Source: Polynucleobacter sp. 71A-WALBACH
GTDB taxonomy: Bacteria; Pseudomonadota; Gammaproteobacteria; Burkholderiales; Burkholderiaceae
Reading direction: 5' to 3'
DNA: 64,000 nucleotides
NCBI RefSeq assembly: GCF_018882365.1
Contig: NZ_JACVOP010000001.1
Coordinates: 724,449-788,448 of the forward strand
Below, piece by piece: positions 55,672-64,000 of this stretch. The stretch's first letter is position 1. Every line of letters begins with the position of its first letter. The notes below the pieces were generated by a model. It was not told the DNA's origin, searched no databases, and worked only from the letters and a program-made list of their open reading frames with translations. Position numbers and translations under genes: made by a program.

Positions 55672-56988
55672 TTATTTGTTGGAATAATGTTTTTTTAAAA
55701 AAGGCTCGAGGACCGTCAATAAGATAATTTTCAGATCTAGTAGGAGCGACCAGTGCTCAATGTAATAGAGATCGTATTCAATGCGTTTATGAAGATTGGT
55801 GTCGCCACGAAGACCATTTACCTGAGCCCAGCCGGTGATGCCTGCTTTAACAAGATGCTTCTTGTTGTAGTTTTGAATCTCTTTAGAAAACTCTGATATG
55901 AATTCCGTTCGTTCGGGGCGCGGACCAACAATTGACATTTCTCCCGTCAAGACATTGAAAAATTGTGGCAACTCATCTAGATTATATTTTCGTAAAAAGA
56001 GAGAGAGCTTATCTTTGACTTTTTTATCTGAGCTCCCCCATTGGATCCCTAATTTTTCAGTGTCAACTGGCATTGAGCGAAATTTAAGCATTTCGAATTC
56101 CCTGCCATTAAGGCCGATTCGTTTCTGACGATAAAAAATTGGCCCTGGAGAGTTGAGCTTAACCAAGATTGCAATTACCAGCATGGCTGGACTTAATAAA
56201 ATTAATATGACGCAGCTGATGAGATAGTCTTCAATCAACTTGATAAACGCATTTATGCCCGAAAAGGGTGGGGCGCTTAAATCAATCATTGGGGTGCTAT
56301 TAATTTCTCCGATGCCATGATTAAGTAAGTGATAGTCTGAAAGATCAACCGATAGCCGAATACGAGCAGAGCTTTGACCTAATAGGGAAATTGTCTTGCC
56401 TAGCTGTGCCATTTCAGATGGGCTGGGGCATACCCAGATTTCATCTAAGGTTTGGTTTCCTAGTTGCTGCAGGACAGTTTCATTAAATTGATTTAAATCA
56501 CCTATTAGTTGATAGTCAAGCCACGGATTGGCCATGATTGCTTGCATCAGTTTTTCGCCAGTAGGGTTATTACCAATAATGGCTACTTTTAAACGAAATG
56601 GCGATGATCTTGCATGTCTATAGATATAGCGATGAACAAAAAAATTGACAAAGATGAGCGCCAACCAAGTTGTAAGACCCCATACCGCTAACCATAAGCG
56701 AGAGAACTCTAGGCTACTTTGCGTAAAGATAATCGAGAGTAAGATAAGTCCATAGCTCATCAACCAGCCTTTGGAAATATTGGCAATCATCATGAGATGT
56801 CGATGGCTATTTGAACTAGTTCTTATTCCATTGAAAGCGATAAAAAGAAAACCACTGATTAATAACAGTAAATAGTAAAGATTATTTGGTATTGACTTAT
56901 CATAAAATCGCACATGAATGCTGATATAGCCTATCAATATGATCGTGCATAAGTTTGTTGCTACTGAAAGAAAATGAAGTCTGAACAT
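55672..56988 (-). CDS. Polyprenyl-phosphate sugar-1-phosphate transferase (WcaJ/WbaP type)
   Basis: The expected initiating enzyme of the O-unit: it transfers a hexose-1-phosphate to undecaprenyl phosphate. Five N-terminal membrane segments (to about residue 130) precede a CoA-binding-like domain. The bacterial sugar transferase domain in the last 190 residues opens with a membrane anchor (LISCVILILLSPAMLVIAILV). It then shows GPIFYRQKRIGLNGREFEMLKFRSM, LRKYNLDELPQFFNVLTGEM and SIVGPRPERTEF, the family signature, followed by GITGWAQVNGLRGDT. At 438 residues it is a little shorter than WcaJ (464). Its GGGG ribosome site is 5 bases from the ATG. Divergent from the next ligase/polymerase gene. 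Confidence 0.9.
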   Translation of the reverse strand: MFRLHFLSVATNLCTIILIGYISIHVRFYDKSIPNNLYYLLLLISGFLFIAFNGIRTSSNSHRHLMMIANISKGWLMSYGLILLSIIFTQSSLEFSRLWLAVWGLTTWLALIFVNFFVHRYIYRHARSSPFRLKVAIIGNNPTGEKLMQAIMANPWLDYQLIGDLNQFNETVLQQLGNQTLDEIWVCPSPSEMAQLGKTISLLGQSSARIRLSVDLSDYHLLNHGIGEINSTPMIDLSAPPFSGINAFIKLIEDYLISCVILILLSPAMLVIAILVKLNSPGPIFYRQKRIGLNGREFEMLKFRSMPVDTEKLGIQWGSSDKKVKDKLSLFLRKYNLDELPQFFNVLTGEMSIVGPRPERTEFISEFSKEIQNYNKKHLVKAGITGWAQVNGLRGDTNLHKRIEYDLYYIEHWSLLLDLKIILLTVLEPFLKKHYSNK

Positions 56989-57006
56989 AATTCCCCAGAA
57001 GGTCTA

Positions 57007-58326
57007 ATGAGCTCGCAAACCACGAAGTTAAAGGCGATTATCTCACCAACCCCCATCCTTCCTGTGAGGTCATTTTCCTTCTTGACCAAGCTCTATTTAT
57101 TGGGCTATGCGATTTATGTCATCCTATTGTTTAATGTTAAGTTTGATAAGGCGTTGGATTGGTATGCGCTAGGGCTCGTGTTTTATGGATTATGTTGTCT
57201 GCGATCTAGGCATATTGATGCTTTATGGAACACATTCAAGTCAACCCCCGCGCTCAAGGTGTTTGGGCTAAGTTTGCTTGGGCTGGTCTTAGCCCTATCC
57301 GCTGCCACATTTAGGCAGCTTCCTCAAACGTCAGGTCTTTTGTCTCTCGGCGCACAGTGTTGGGTGCCACTCGCTTTGTCAATCATTACCGCATCTATTT
57401 TGATGTCCACAAAGAATGCAAATACGTTCTTATTAACGATTTTTAGCTTGGGTGCAGCAACTATCGCAGGCTTTGATATAGGGCTCTACTCCCAGCAATG
57501 GTCAAGTCCAATCCCAATGGATGTGGGCAATAGCCATCGTGATCTGGCTGATGCCTACACCTTCTTTCTGCCCTTTGTGTGGACCCTTGCAATTTTTGCT
57601 AAATCTAAGTTTTACAGAGTACTTCTGTGGATTCTGATTATTTTGATCGGCATGCTCTCGGTGGGCGCAGGATCAAGAGGAGTCTATATTGCACTATTTT
57701 TTGAATGGTTGATTCTGATGCTAATTTCAGCTTTCGGAGTTTTCTTAAAAAAGAATAATAACGAGGATAAAAGGCTCATTTCATTTACGAAATTAACTGC
57801 TATCGGAGCAATTTTAGGTTTGGCGCTTTGGGCCACCGTTCATTGGCTCTCGCCTGATTTATTTTATGGGGCTCTTAGTCGTGGCTTGCAGGTGGATGAC
57901 CGCATGCTAAGCACTTGGAAACCAACCATCCTTTTTATTAGCAATGAACCTTGGTTTGGTTATGGTTTTGGCCCATCCATTTGGAATGCGGTGTATTCCG
58001 CTCATCAAATTCAGTTACCAGGCGCAATCAATTTTGGGGGTGCCCACAACTGGCTATTGCAATTGGGATTTTTAGGTGGGATATTTGCAATCGCCTTCAC
58101 TCTTTGCTTAATAGTTGGAGTTTTTTGGCAACTACGCCTTATATTGGACAATATTCAGATTGATTTACCTATTCAGAATGCCGCTCTAGCCTTAGGATTG
58201 AGTTTCTTTACTTTTTATTTAGTTCGTGGCCTAGTAGAAACGCCTAATTGGAAACCATTTTATTTACTAATGACCTATCTTTTGTATCTATCTTGGAAAT
58301 ATAAATCTAGCTTGCAGAAAAAGTAG
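57007..58326 (+). CDS. O-antigen ligase family membrane protein (second WaaL/Wzy-type)
   Basis: A 439-residue protein (from ATG 57007, preceded by AGAAGG; an earlier ATG at 56974 overlaps the divergent gene). About 10 membrane helices are visible. The diagnostic His-loop reads INFGGAHNWLLQLGFLGGIF near residue 355, preceded by a large periplasmic loop with LSPDLFYGALSRGLQVDDRML. The family contains both ligase WaaL and polymerase Wzy. With the protein at 46309, the window has one candidate for each role. Confidence 0.78.
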   Translation: MSSQTTKLKAIISPTPILPVRSFSFLTKLYLLGYAIYVILLFNVKFDKALDWYALGLVFYGLCCLRSRHIDALWNTFKSTPALKVFGLSLLGLVLALSAATFRQLPQTSGLLSLGAQCWVPLALSIITASILMSTKNANTFLLTIFSLGAATIAGFDIGLYSQQWSSPIPMDVGNSHRDLADAYTFFLPFVWTLAIFAKSKFYRVLLWILIILIGMLSVGAGSRGVYIALFFEWLILMLISAFGVFLKKNNNEDKRLISFTKLTAIGAILGLALWATVHWLSPDLFYGALSRGLQVDDRMLSTWKPTILFISNEPWFGYGFGPSIWNAVYSAHQIQLPGAINFGGAHNWLLQLGFLGGIFAIAFTLCLIVGVFWQLRLILDNIQIDLPIQNAALALGLSFFTFYLVRGLVETPNWKPFYLLMTYLLYLSWKYKSSLQKK

Positions 58327-58432
58327 GTAGTCATCCTAGTATTACTTGGCTAGAAAAGCCCCGCTAATTTAAAAGTTACTATTGTTCGAAATGAGTGGTT
58401 CTGATTTTTATAAGATTATGGGGTACCTACGT

Positions 58433-58438
58433 TATAAT
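58433..58438 (+). promoter_or_regulatory. Possible -10 box for the wzz-like gene
   Basis: A perfect TATAAT lies 64 bases ahead of the wzz-like start, in an AT-rich gap. There is no good -35 at 16-18 bases (ATAAGA), so the promoter is only suggested. Confidence 0.3.
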
Positions 58439-58507
58439 CGGCTATCTAAAAACCTTAAAAATTCTTACCTTTATTAATATATTAATTACAGATGATATTT
58501 TTTGGCT

Positions 58508-59677
58508 ATGAATAACTACATGTCCACTCCTCATGGAGACTCAAGCGATCCCGATTCGGAGATCGCCCTGCTGGACATTGTTAATTTCTTGGCCGATTCT
58601 TGGAAAAAGTTAGTTATAGCAGCTGCAGCTGGTGCTGTCTTAGGCTTTGGGGGCTGGTTTTTCTTGGGTAATTACCATGCTCAGCTGCCACTAAGCAACA
58701 ACCAGGGTGTGAGCGTTATTTCCTTGAAGTCCCTCCAGCAGGCCCTCCCCAACCTAGCGGCCGAGATTGTCGAAAAAGACCGGGCACCCCAAGACCAGCT
58801 CGCGCTATACAATGAGATGTCAAGCCCAGAGTGGTGGCAAAAGGCTATTACCCCCATCTTTAGCCTGACCAAGGCCGACATCAAGGACCTAGGCGCAGAG
58901 ATGGAGAAGGGCTCAAATCGCATCCTATATCTGGTGGTGGATGGGTCGGCAGCTTCCAGGGAGGCGGCCATTCAAAATGCCCGCAACACCAGCCAATTTT
59001 TACGTCAGGGTGGAGCCTACCTGGCCATCAAGGCCATGCTCGCCTCCCAGCAGTCCGATTTACTGACTGCCCAAGTAGAAATTGCTAGCAAAATTAACGC
59101 TTCCCTCATAGAGCTGGACTACGAGCAGAACCGCCTGAAGAACCTAGAGGCCTTAGCGAAGCGCTTCCCAAACGAGTCTCGCTTTTCCTCCCAAGTCATT
59201 GACCCCAATGACTTAAGTGCCAAATACCTCCCAATCAGCACCCAAATTATTGCCATTAATACGGATATCAATAACAGCACGGAGTCCTTGACCCGTCTCC
59301 GAGACCGGCAGATTCAGCTGGGTGCCCTGAATCGCTGGCTGAAAGAGGCGACTCCGATCTTCGCGGCCAGCTACGACGGCCTACAAATAAATCAAGACCT
59401 ACTATCCCTGGAATCTAAGCTACGATCTGAAATCAAGCTGGATGACCCTAAGGCCTTTGTCTTTGTCGACACCCTGCGTACTAGCTTACTATCAAACGAG
59501 ACCCGCTTTAGATATGGGCTAGTAGAGCCTGGTACCGCTGTGGCCAAGAAGACCGGCATGATAAAAGCTGTCGCAGTTGGCTTTGCTGGCGCTCTGCTCT
59601 CGATAATCCTAGCCCTCTTGGGTCAAAGGCTTTGGGCTAGCTTAAAGGGTAATCAGGAAAGCGATGCGGCTATATGA
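58508..59677 (+). CDS. Wzz-like chain-length determinant protein
   Basis: A 389-residue protein (from ATG 58508; TTG 58502 also possible) with the layout of a polysaccharide copolymerase. It has an N-terminal membrane helix (LVIAAAAGAVLGFGGWFFLG, about 38-57), a large, mostly helical periplasmic domain, and a C-terminal helix (MIKAVAVGFAGALLSIILALLG, about 355-376). A Wzz-type N-terminus (LLDIVNFLADSWKKL) precedes helix one. Such proteins set the modal length of O-antigen. The base composition is more GC-rich and C-ending than its neighbours (see findings), a sign of separate origin. The usual proline-rich stretch before helix two is weak here. Confidence 0.75.
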   Translation: MNNYMSTPHGDSSDPDSEIALLDIVNFLADSWKKLVIAAAAGAVLGFGGWFFLGNYHAQLPLSNNQGVSVISLKSLQQALPNLAAEIVEKDRAPQDQLALYNEMSSPEWWQKAITPIFSLTKADIKDLGAEMEKGSNRILYLVVDGSAASREAAIQNARNTSQFLRQGGAYLAIKAMLASQQSDLLTAQVEIASKINASLIELDYEQNRLKNLEALAKRFPNESRFSSQVIDPNDLSAKYLPISTQIIAINTDINNSTESLTRLRDRQIQLGALNRWLKEATPIFAASYDGLQINQDLLSLESKLRSEIKLDDPKAFVFVDTLRTSLLSNETRFRYGLVEPGTAVAKKTGMIKAVAVGFAGALLSIILALLGQRLWASLKGNQESDAAI

Positions 59678-59748
59678 AGATCAAAGCAAAATCTCCGGAG
59701 CTGGGTGTTTCACGGGAACGGGCATTAGCGGGCTTGAGTGTTAAATAA
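59674..59748 (+). CDS. 24-codon open frame overlapping the wzz-like stop
   Basis: ATGAAGATC... overlaps the wzz-like TGA by 3 bases (ATGA) and runs 24 codons to TAA, reading MKIKAKSPELGVSRERALAG and four more residues. The coupling is suggestive, but the peptide is tiny and resembles nothing I know. It could be the remnant of a gene cut off after transfer. Confidence 0.25.
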   Translation: MKIKAKSPELGVSRERALAGLSVK

Positions 59749-59781
59749 GCATTTTTAATTCAATTTATCTAAGCAAAAGCC

Positions 59782-61605
59782 ATGTGCGGAATAGTTGCTG
59801 CGATCGCAGAAACCAATATTGTTCCGACGCTAATTGAGGGTTTAAATAAGCTTGAGTACCGAGGCTATGATTCTGCTGGCATAGCTATCGTCAATCAAGA
59901 TGGCGTTGAGCGTTATAGAGCTCTCGGTAGAGTTTCTGAACTAGAGAAAAAAACGCAGGATTTAAAGGCAACTGCTGGGATTGCACATACTCGCTGGGCC
60001 ACGCACGGGGTCCCAAGTAAGCGCAATGCCCACCCCCATGTTTCAGGTGGGGTGGCTGTAGTTCACAACGGCATTATTGAAAATTATGAATCTTTGCGCG
60101 AAGAATTGATCGCACAGGGATATGTATTCGAGTCAGAGACCGATACTGAAACAATTGCCCATTTAATTGAGTTAATCCTCAAAACTGAGTCTTCTTTATT
60201 TGAAGCGGTGCGGCAAACTACTCAAAAATTGGTAGGGGCCTATGCCATTGCGGTAATTGAAGAGTCTCATCCAGAATTGATTGTTGTGGCCAGAGAGGGT
60301 TCCCCGCTCTTATTGGGCGTTAGTGAGTCGGGGATATATGCAGCCTCGGATGCCTCTGCTTTATTACAGGTAACGCAGCAATTGATTTATTTAGAAAATG
60401 GCGATATTGCCCAATTAAAAAACAATCAATTTTGCATTACAGATCAAGCTGGTACTCCAGTTGCTCGGGAGATTGTTGTATCTCAGTTATCTGCTGATGC
60501 GGTAGATTTAGGTAATTATCAGCATTACATGCAAAAAGAAATATTTGAGCAGCCCGATGCGTTAGCTAACACTATTGAGATAGTTGCCTCCAGCGATCAA
60601 ATTCATACGCAACTCTTTGGAGCACAGGCGCCGCAAATTTTTAAAGAAATTGATCGCATTTTGATTTTGGCATGCGGCACTAGTAACTACGCTGGCCAAG
60701 TGGCTAAGTATTGGCTGGAATCTATTGCGAAGGTTCCAACAAGTGTTGAGGTTGCAAGTGAATATCGGTATCGAACTACAGTGCCTAACCCTCGCCAGTT
60801 AGTTGTGGCAATTTCTCAATCAGGAGAAACGGCTGATACCTTGGCAGCTTTGCGCTTTGCTAAATCCTTGGGTCAAGAGAAAACATTTGCAATTTGCAAT
60901 GTGCCTGAGTCTGCCATTGTGCGTGAGTGCGAGCTGCGGTTCATTACGAGGGCTGGCCCTGAGATTGGCGTAGCTTCTACAAAAGCATTTACTACACAAT
61001 TGGCAGCATTGTTTATGCTGACTTTAGCTGTCGCTAAACAGAGAGGCGTTCTTTTTCCTGCTGAAGAAGGTCAATATTTGCACGAATTGCGTCATTTGCC
61101 TGCAGCCGTTATTGAAGTATTAAAGTTGGAAAACTCGATAAAAGTTTGGGCCGAAAAATTTTCAAGCAAGCAAGATGCAATTTTTTTAGGGCGTGGCAGA
61201 CACTACCCTATAGCGCTTGAAGGTGCATTAAAGCTTAAGGAAATTTCGTATATTCATGCAGAGGCTTATCCAGCCGGAGAATTAAAGCATGGCCCATTGG
61301 CATTGATTGATAGTGAGATGCCGGTCGTTGCCATTGCGCCCAATGACGAATTACTTGAAAAGCTTAAATCAAATTTACAGGAAGTAAAGGCCAGGGGCGG
61401 CGAGCTTTTTGTATTTGCTGATCAAGGTTCACATATTACCCAATCAGATGAAATTCATATTTTGTACTTGCCGGAGCATTACGGGGAACTATCGCCTATT
61501 CTGCATACAGTTGCATTGCAGCTATTTGCTTATCACTGCGCCTTAATGAAAGGTAATGATGTTGATAAGCCTAGAAATCTAGCTAAATCAGTGACGGTTG
61601 AATAG
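59782..61605 (+). CDS. glmS: Glutamine-fructose-6-phosphate aminotransferase (isomerizing)
   Basis: Makes glucosamine-6-phosphate, the entry point to UDP-GlcNAc for peptidoglycan, LPS and amino sugars. The N-terminal class II amidotransferase uses Cys2 ([10 protein letters not shown]) and has the motifs [12 protein letters not shown] and [18 protein letters not shown]. Two SIS domains follow, with [36 protein letters not shown] and [27 protein letters not shown]. It ends with the expected [12 protein letters not shown]. 607 residues is standard. It is placed within the polysaccharide locus rather than next to glmU. Confidence 0.97.
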   Translation: MCGIVAAIAETNIVPTLIEGLNKLEYRGYDSAGIAIVNQDGVERYRALGRVSELEKKTQDLKATAGIAHTRWATHGVPSKRNAHPHVSGGVAVVHNGIIENYESLREELIAQGYVFESETDTETIAHLIELILKTESSLFEAVRQTTQKLVGAYAIAVIEESHPELIVVAREGSPLLLGVSESGIYAASDASALLQVTQQLIYLENGDIAQLKNNQFCITDQAGTPVAREIVVSQLSADAVDLGNYQHYMQKEIFEQPDALANTIEIVASSDQIHTQLFGAQAPQIFKEIDRILILACGTSNYAGQVAKYWLESIAKVPTSVEVASEYRYRTTVPNPRQLVVAISQSGETADTLAALRFAKSLGQEKTFAICNVPESAIVRECELRFITRAGPEIGVASTKAFTTQLAALFMLTLAVAKQRGVLFPAEEGQYLHELRHLPAAVIEVLKLENSIKVWAEKFSSKQDAIFLGRGRHYPIALEGALKLKEISYIHAEAYPAGELKHGPLALIDSEMPVVAIAPNDELLEKLKSNLQEVKARGGELFVFADQGSHITQSDEIHILYLPEHYGELSPILHTVALQLFAYHCALMKGNDVDKPRNLAKSVTVE

Positions 61606-61903
61606 CACGGAAAAAAACTGTTTTCGCTCGATATTTACAGGGAAAATTTGAACATTCTTAATGCCGATGAAGATTGCTGGTACGTTGTATGAAATGTACG
61701 CTTATTCCCGCTAAACAGACTTTTAATGTGAGTGACATTAACTTTTATCGGGGTGTTTACGTGACTACTTTAGTAAGTAGAGTGGTTGATGTTAACTGTC
61801 GGTGGCAATATGAATCAGATTGACTTAAAGGAGGCGGGGGAGTACTGTTAAAAAGGTTGATAGCCACGAAACGATTAAATTACGCACTATATTCTGGACT
61901 TTT
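61606..61903. other. 298-base gap between glmS and the aminotransferase
   Basis: I see no gene. It contains an inverted repeat TTAATGT/ACATTAA (61723-61741, 5-base loop), an AAAGGAGG at 61825-61832 that leads to no convincing start, and AT-rich sequence just before the aminotransferase ATG, where no clear ribosome site is present. The AAAGGAGG lies inside a tiny frame of 13 codons ending at TAA 61849-61851. Remnant coding sequence is possible but not recognisable. Confidence 0.5.
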
Positions 61904-63019
61904 ATGGCGATAAAAAATAAAAATATCTATGTAACTCAGCCTCACCTTCCTCCATTGAGTGAATTTATTCCCTATCTTGAGCAAATTTGGGAAAATAAAG
62001 TTCTTACCAATGGTGGTCCATTTCATCAAGAGCTTGAGCGTGCGCTCTGCGAGTATTTGGGCGTTAAATATCTTTCACTATTTACTAATGGAACTATTGC
62101 GTTAATTACAGCGCTTCAAGCATTACGTATTACTGGTGAAGTTATAACGACCCCATTCTCATTTGTGGCGACCTCTCATTCATTATTATGGAATGGAATA
62201 AAGCCAGTCTTTGTTGACATTGATCCAAGAACATTGAATATTGATCCGGCAAAAATTGAGGCTGCCATTACACCCCAAACAACTGCCATCATGCCTGTAC
62301 ATTGTTATGGCCATCCCTGCGATGTTGATGCGATTGAAAAAATTGCCAATACTTATGGTTTGAAAGTTATCTATGATGCAGCCCATGCATTTGGTGTCGA
62401 ATGTCACTGCGGGAGTGTGCTAAACCACGGCGATTTATCGGTATTAAGTTTTCATGCCACAAAAGTTTTTAATACGTTTGAGGGTGGAGCCATTGTTTGT
62501 CCAGATGAAAAAACAAAAGTACGAATTGATCAGTTAAAAAATTTCGGTCATGCCGGAGAGGTCAATGTTGTTGCACCTGGTATTAATGGGAAAATGAGTG
62601 AAATTAATGCAGCTTTTGGCCTGGTTCAATTGAAGCATATGGGCGATGTATTGGAAAAGAGAAGGACTGTTGACGCTAGATATCGTAAAAACCTAAAATC
62701 TGTTCCCGGAATACTCTGTCTAGAGGGGTCTGGCGAGAAAGTTGCCAACTACGCCTATTTCCCCATACTTGTAAAATCAGAATACGCCCTTGATCGAGAG
62801 CGGTTAAATGAAGTTCTTAAGGAGGCTGGAATCATTCCTCGCAGATATTTTTATCCATTAATCTCAGAGTTTTCAATGTATCAAGGCCTTCCATCATCTA
62901 TGCCAAGCAATTTGCCATATGCAATGCAAGCTACTAAACAAGTCTTATGCTTGCCAATATACCCTGATTTATGTCTTGAGATTGTGGATGAAATTTGCTC
63001 TTTAATTGCTGCTCAATGA
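61904..63019 (+). CDS. DegT/DnrJ/EryC1-type sugar aminotransferase
   Basis: A PLP-dependent aminotransferase that acts on keto-deoxy sugar nucleotides. It has 371 residues. The PLP lysine is in LSFHATKVFNTFEGGAIV (Lys near 187). The PLP-phosphate and aromatic contacts include FTNGTIALITALQAL, TTPFSFVATSHSLLWNG and VIYDAAHAFGVE. The KMSEINAAFGLVQL segment is also typical. It is a VioA/FdtB/WecE-like enzyme. The dTDP-4-keto sugar from rfbB or the GDP-4-keto sugar from gmd could be its substrate; which one is not known. It is followed by a WbqC protein. Confidence 0.9.
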   Translation: MAIKNKNIYVTQPHLPPLSEFIPYLEQIWENKVLTNGGPFHQELERALCEYLGVKYLSLFTNGTIALITALQALRITGEVITTPFSFVATSHSLLWNGIKPVFVDIDPRTLNIDPAKIEAAITPQTTAIMPVHCYGHPCDVDAIEKIANTYGLKVIYDAAHAFGVECHCGSVLNHGDLSVLSFHATKVFNTFEGGAIVCPDEKTKVRIDQLKNFGHAGEVNVVAPGINGKMSEINAAFGLVQLKHMGDVLEKRRTVDARYRKNLKSVPGILCLEGSGEKVANYAYFPILVKSEYALDRERLNEVLKEAGIIPRRYFYPLISEFSMYQGLPSSMPSNLPYAMQATKQVLCLPIYPDLCLEIVDEICSLIAAQ

Positions 63020-63059
63020 GAGATTTATGTCGGCAGCCTGAAATTACTGGGGTGTGAAG

Positions 63060-63755
63060 ATGAAGGTTGGAGTAATGCAGCCATACTTTCTTCCATATAT
63101 AGGCTATTTTCAATTGATAGCAGCGGTTGATTTATTCGTTATTTACGACAACATTAAGTACACAAAAAAGGGATGGATTAATCGAAATCGATTCTTGCAA
63201 AATGGGGGAGATGAGATGTTTTCTCTGCCCCTTAGGAAGGGAAGTGATTCGCTGGATATTTGTGAGCGTGAACTGGCTGCTGATTTCGATAAAGATAGGT
63301 TTATGAACCAGTTAAGGGGTGCATACTTTAGAGCCCCATATTTTGAGCAAACATTCTCTCTGATTGAGCGAGTGTTGCGACATTCAGAATCGAATCTATT
63401 CCTTTTTTTGCGCAATGGAATCGAGCAGGTATGCGCTTATCTTGGTATATCTACAAAAATAATAACTTCATCTGAGATTGAAATTGATCATCGGCTCAGG
63501 GGGCAGGATCGTGTGCTGGCTTTATCTAGTGCGTTAGCTGCGACCATCTATATAAATCCAATCGGCGGAGTAGAGCTCTACTCAAAAAAAGCATTTCTAG
63601 AAAATGGTCTTAAGTTGCAATTCATTCAATCAAAGAAGTTCGAATATCTACAGTTCAATAATGCATTTGTGCCATGGCTTTCGATTGTCGATGTATTGAT
63701 GTTTAACTCTGTTGATTTAGTGAAATTTCAATTATTGCAATTCGATATTGTATGA
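63060..63755 (+). CDS. WbqC family protein
   Basis: A 231-residue protein of the WbqC family, often next to sugar aminotransferases and acyl/glycosyl transferases in O-antigen loci. The family opening MKVGVMQPYFLPYIGYFQLI matches closely. Later DNIKYTKKGWINRNRFLQNG and INPIGGVELYSK are the other conserved blocks. The start is ATG 63060 (or GTG 63054). WbqC proteins are proposed to act on amino-sugar N-acylation or glycine transfer; the biochemical role is not settled. Confidence 0.85.
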   Translation: MKVGVMQPYFLPYIGYFQLIAAVDLFVIYDNIKYTKKGWINRNRFLQNGGDEMFSLPLRKGSDSLDICERELAADFDKDRFMNQLRGAYFRAPYFEQTFSLIERVLRHSESNLFLFLRNGIEQVCAYLGISTKIITSSEIEIDHRLRGQDRVLALSSALAATIYINPIGGVELYSKKAFLENGLKLQFIQSKKFEYLQFNNAFVPWLSIVDVLMFNSVDLVKFQLLQFDIV

Positions 63756-64000
63756 TTGCAAAATAAAGTGCCTATCAATCAAAAAGTTAAAAAAATGAGT
63801 TAATAATTTTTCAGGTTTAATTTGAGAAAGGTCGAATAGTTTTCTTCAATTAAGGGTATTCGGTTTTGTCTAAATAGAGCCGCCATATGCTTTAGTTAGA
63901 GTTTCAAAAAAATCTAATGAGTTAACAAGTTGTCCAATTAGGATTTTCGCAAGTTTGATATTAGGAACTCGATCCTTGAAATTAGCTAATTATTTTGGAG
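63756..64000. other. AT-rich right edge with a possible decayed minus-strand coding tail
   Basis: No complete gene is seen in the last 245 bases. On the minus strand a 40-codon stretch (63870-63991, ending in TAG at 63870-63872) reads LANFKDRVPNIKLAKIL then IGQLVNSLDFFETLTKAY and looks protein-like, but an in-frame TAA lies just before it and the sequence runs off the window. Confidence 0.3.

Overview
The window is a moderately low-GC stretch from a betaproteobacterium. Gene content and order (tolQRAB-pal-cpoB-queC, exbBD-lpxK-trm112-kdsB-adk, ribBA-ribH-nusB, glyA-nrdR), the compact spacing and the AT-leaning codons suggest a Burkholderiales member such as Polynucleobacter. That assignment is inferred from protein character and synteny; no rRNA or tRNA is present to confirm it.

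Layout. (1) 1-5.7 kb: the end of a polysaccharide locus. It holds a decayed CgeB-type glycosyltransferase, the complete dTDP-L-rhamnose operon rfbBDAC, and the core heptosyltransferase waaC. (2) 5.7-24.9 kb: housekeeping genes. These are a TolC-type channel, uppP, trmB, gabD, the riboflavin genes (ribBA-ribH-nusB on the minus strand, ribD and ribE on the plus strand), four small minor-pilin-like genes, a broken RelE/RelB-type toxin-antitoxin pair, queC, the Tol-Pal envelope system, glyA and nrdR. (3) 24.9-38.9 kb: a lone gmd-like gene, then adk, kdsB, a Trm112-like gene, lpxK and exbBD on the minus strand. Plus-strand genes follow: xseA, a large beta-propeller lipoprotein, yajQ, xerD, plsY, a MAPEG protein, folE, a small lipoprotein and a HiPIP; murB is on the minus strand. 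(4) 39-64 kb: a large LPS/O-antigen locus with frequent strand switches and AT-rich gaps.

How the O-antigen locus works. GDP-L-fucose is made by manC, gmd and fcl, dTDP-L-rhamnose by rfbBDAC, UDP-galactose by galE, and glucosamine-6-phosphate by glmS. Near the right edge, a DegT/DnrJ aminotransferase and a WbqC-family protein point to an amino-deoxy sugar. Chain building uses a polyprenyl-phosphate sugar transferase for initiation, several GT2/GT4/GT9/GT25/CgeB glycosyltransferases, a Wzx-type flippase, two Wzy_C/WaaL-type membrane proteins (presumably one polymerase and one ligase) and a Wzz-like chain-length protein. Fatty-acid, Kdo and lipid A functions (kdsB, lpxK, waaC, uppP, plsY) lie in the core part.

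No CRISPR array, insertion sequence, prophage, tRNA or rRNA was seen. The most notable points are: a RelE toxin stopped at codon 17 beside an intact antitoxin; a glycosyltransferase shortened by two clean in-frame deletions; a pilin-like gene whose initiator Met sits at the mature pilin +1 position; a RibBA whose GTP cyclohydrolase II half has lost its zinc cysteines; a Wzz gene of clearly different base composition; and palindrome-rich intergenic regions inside the O-antigen locus. I found no convincing wholly new multi-gene system.
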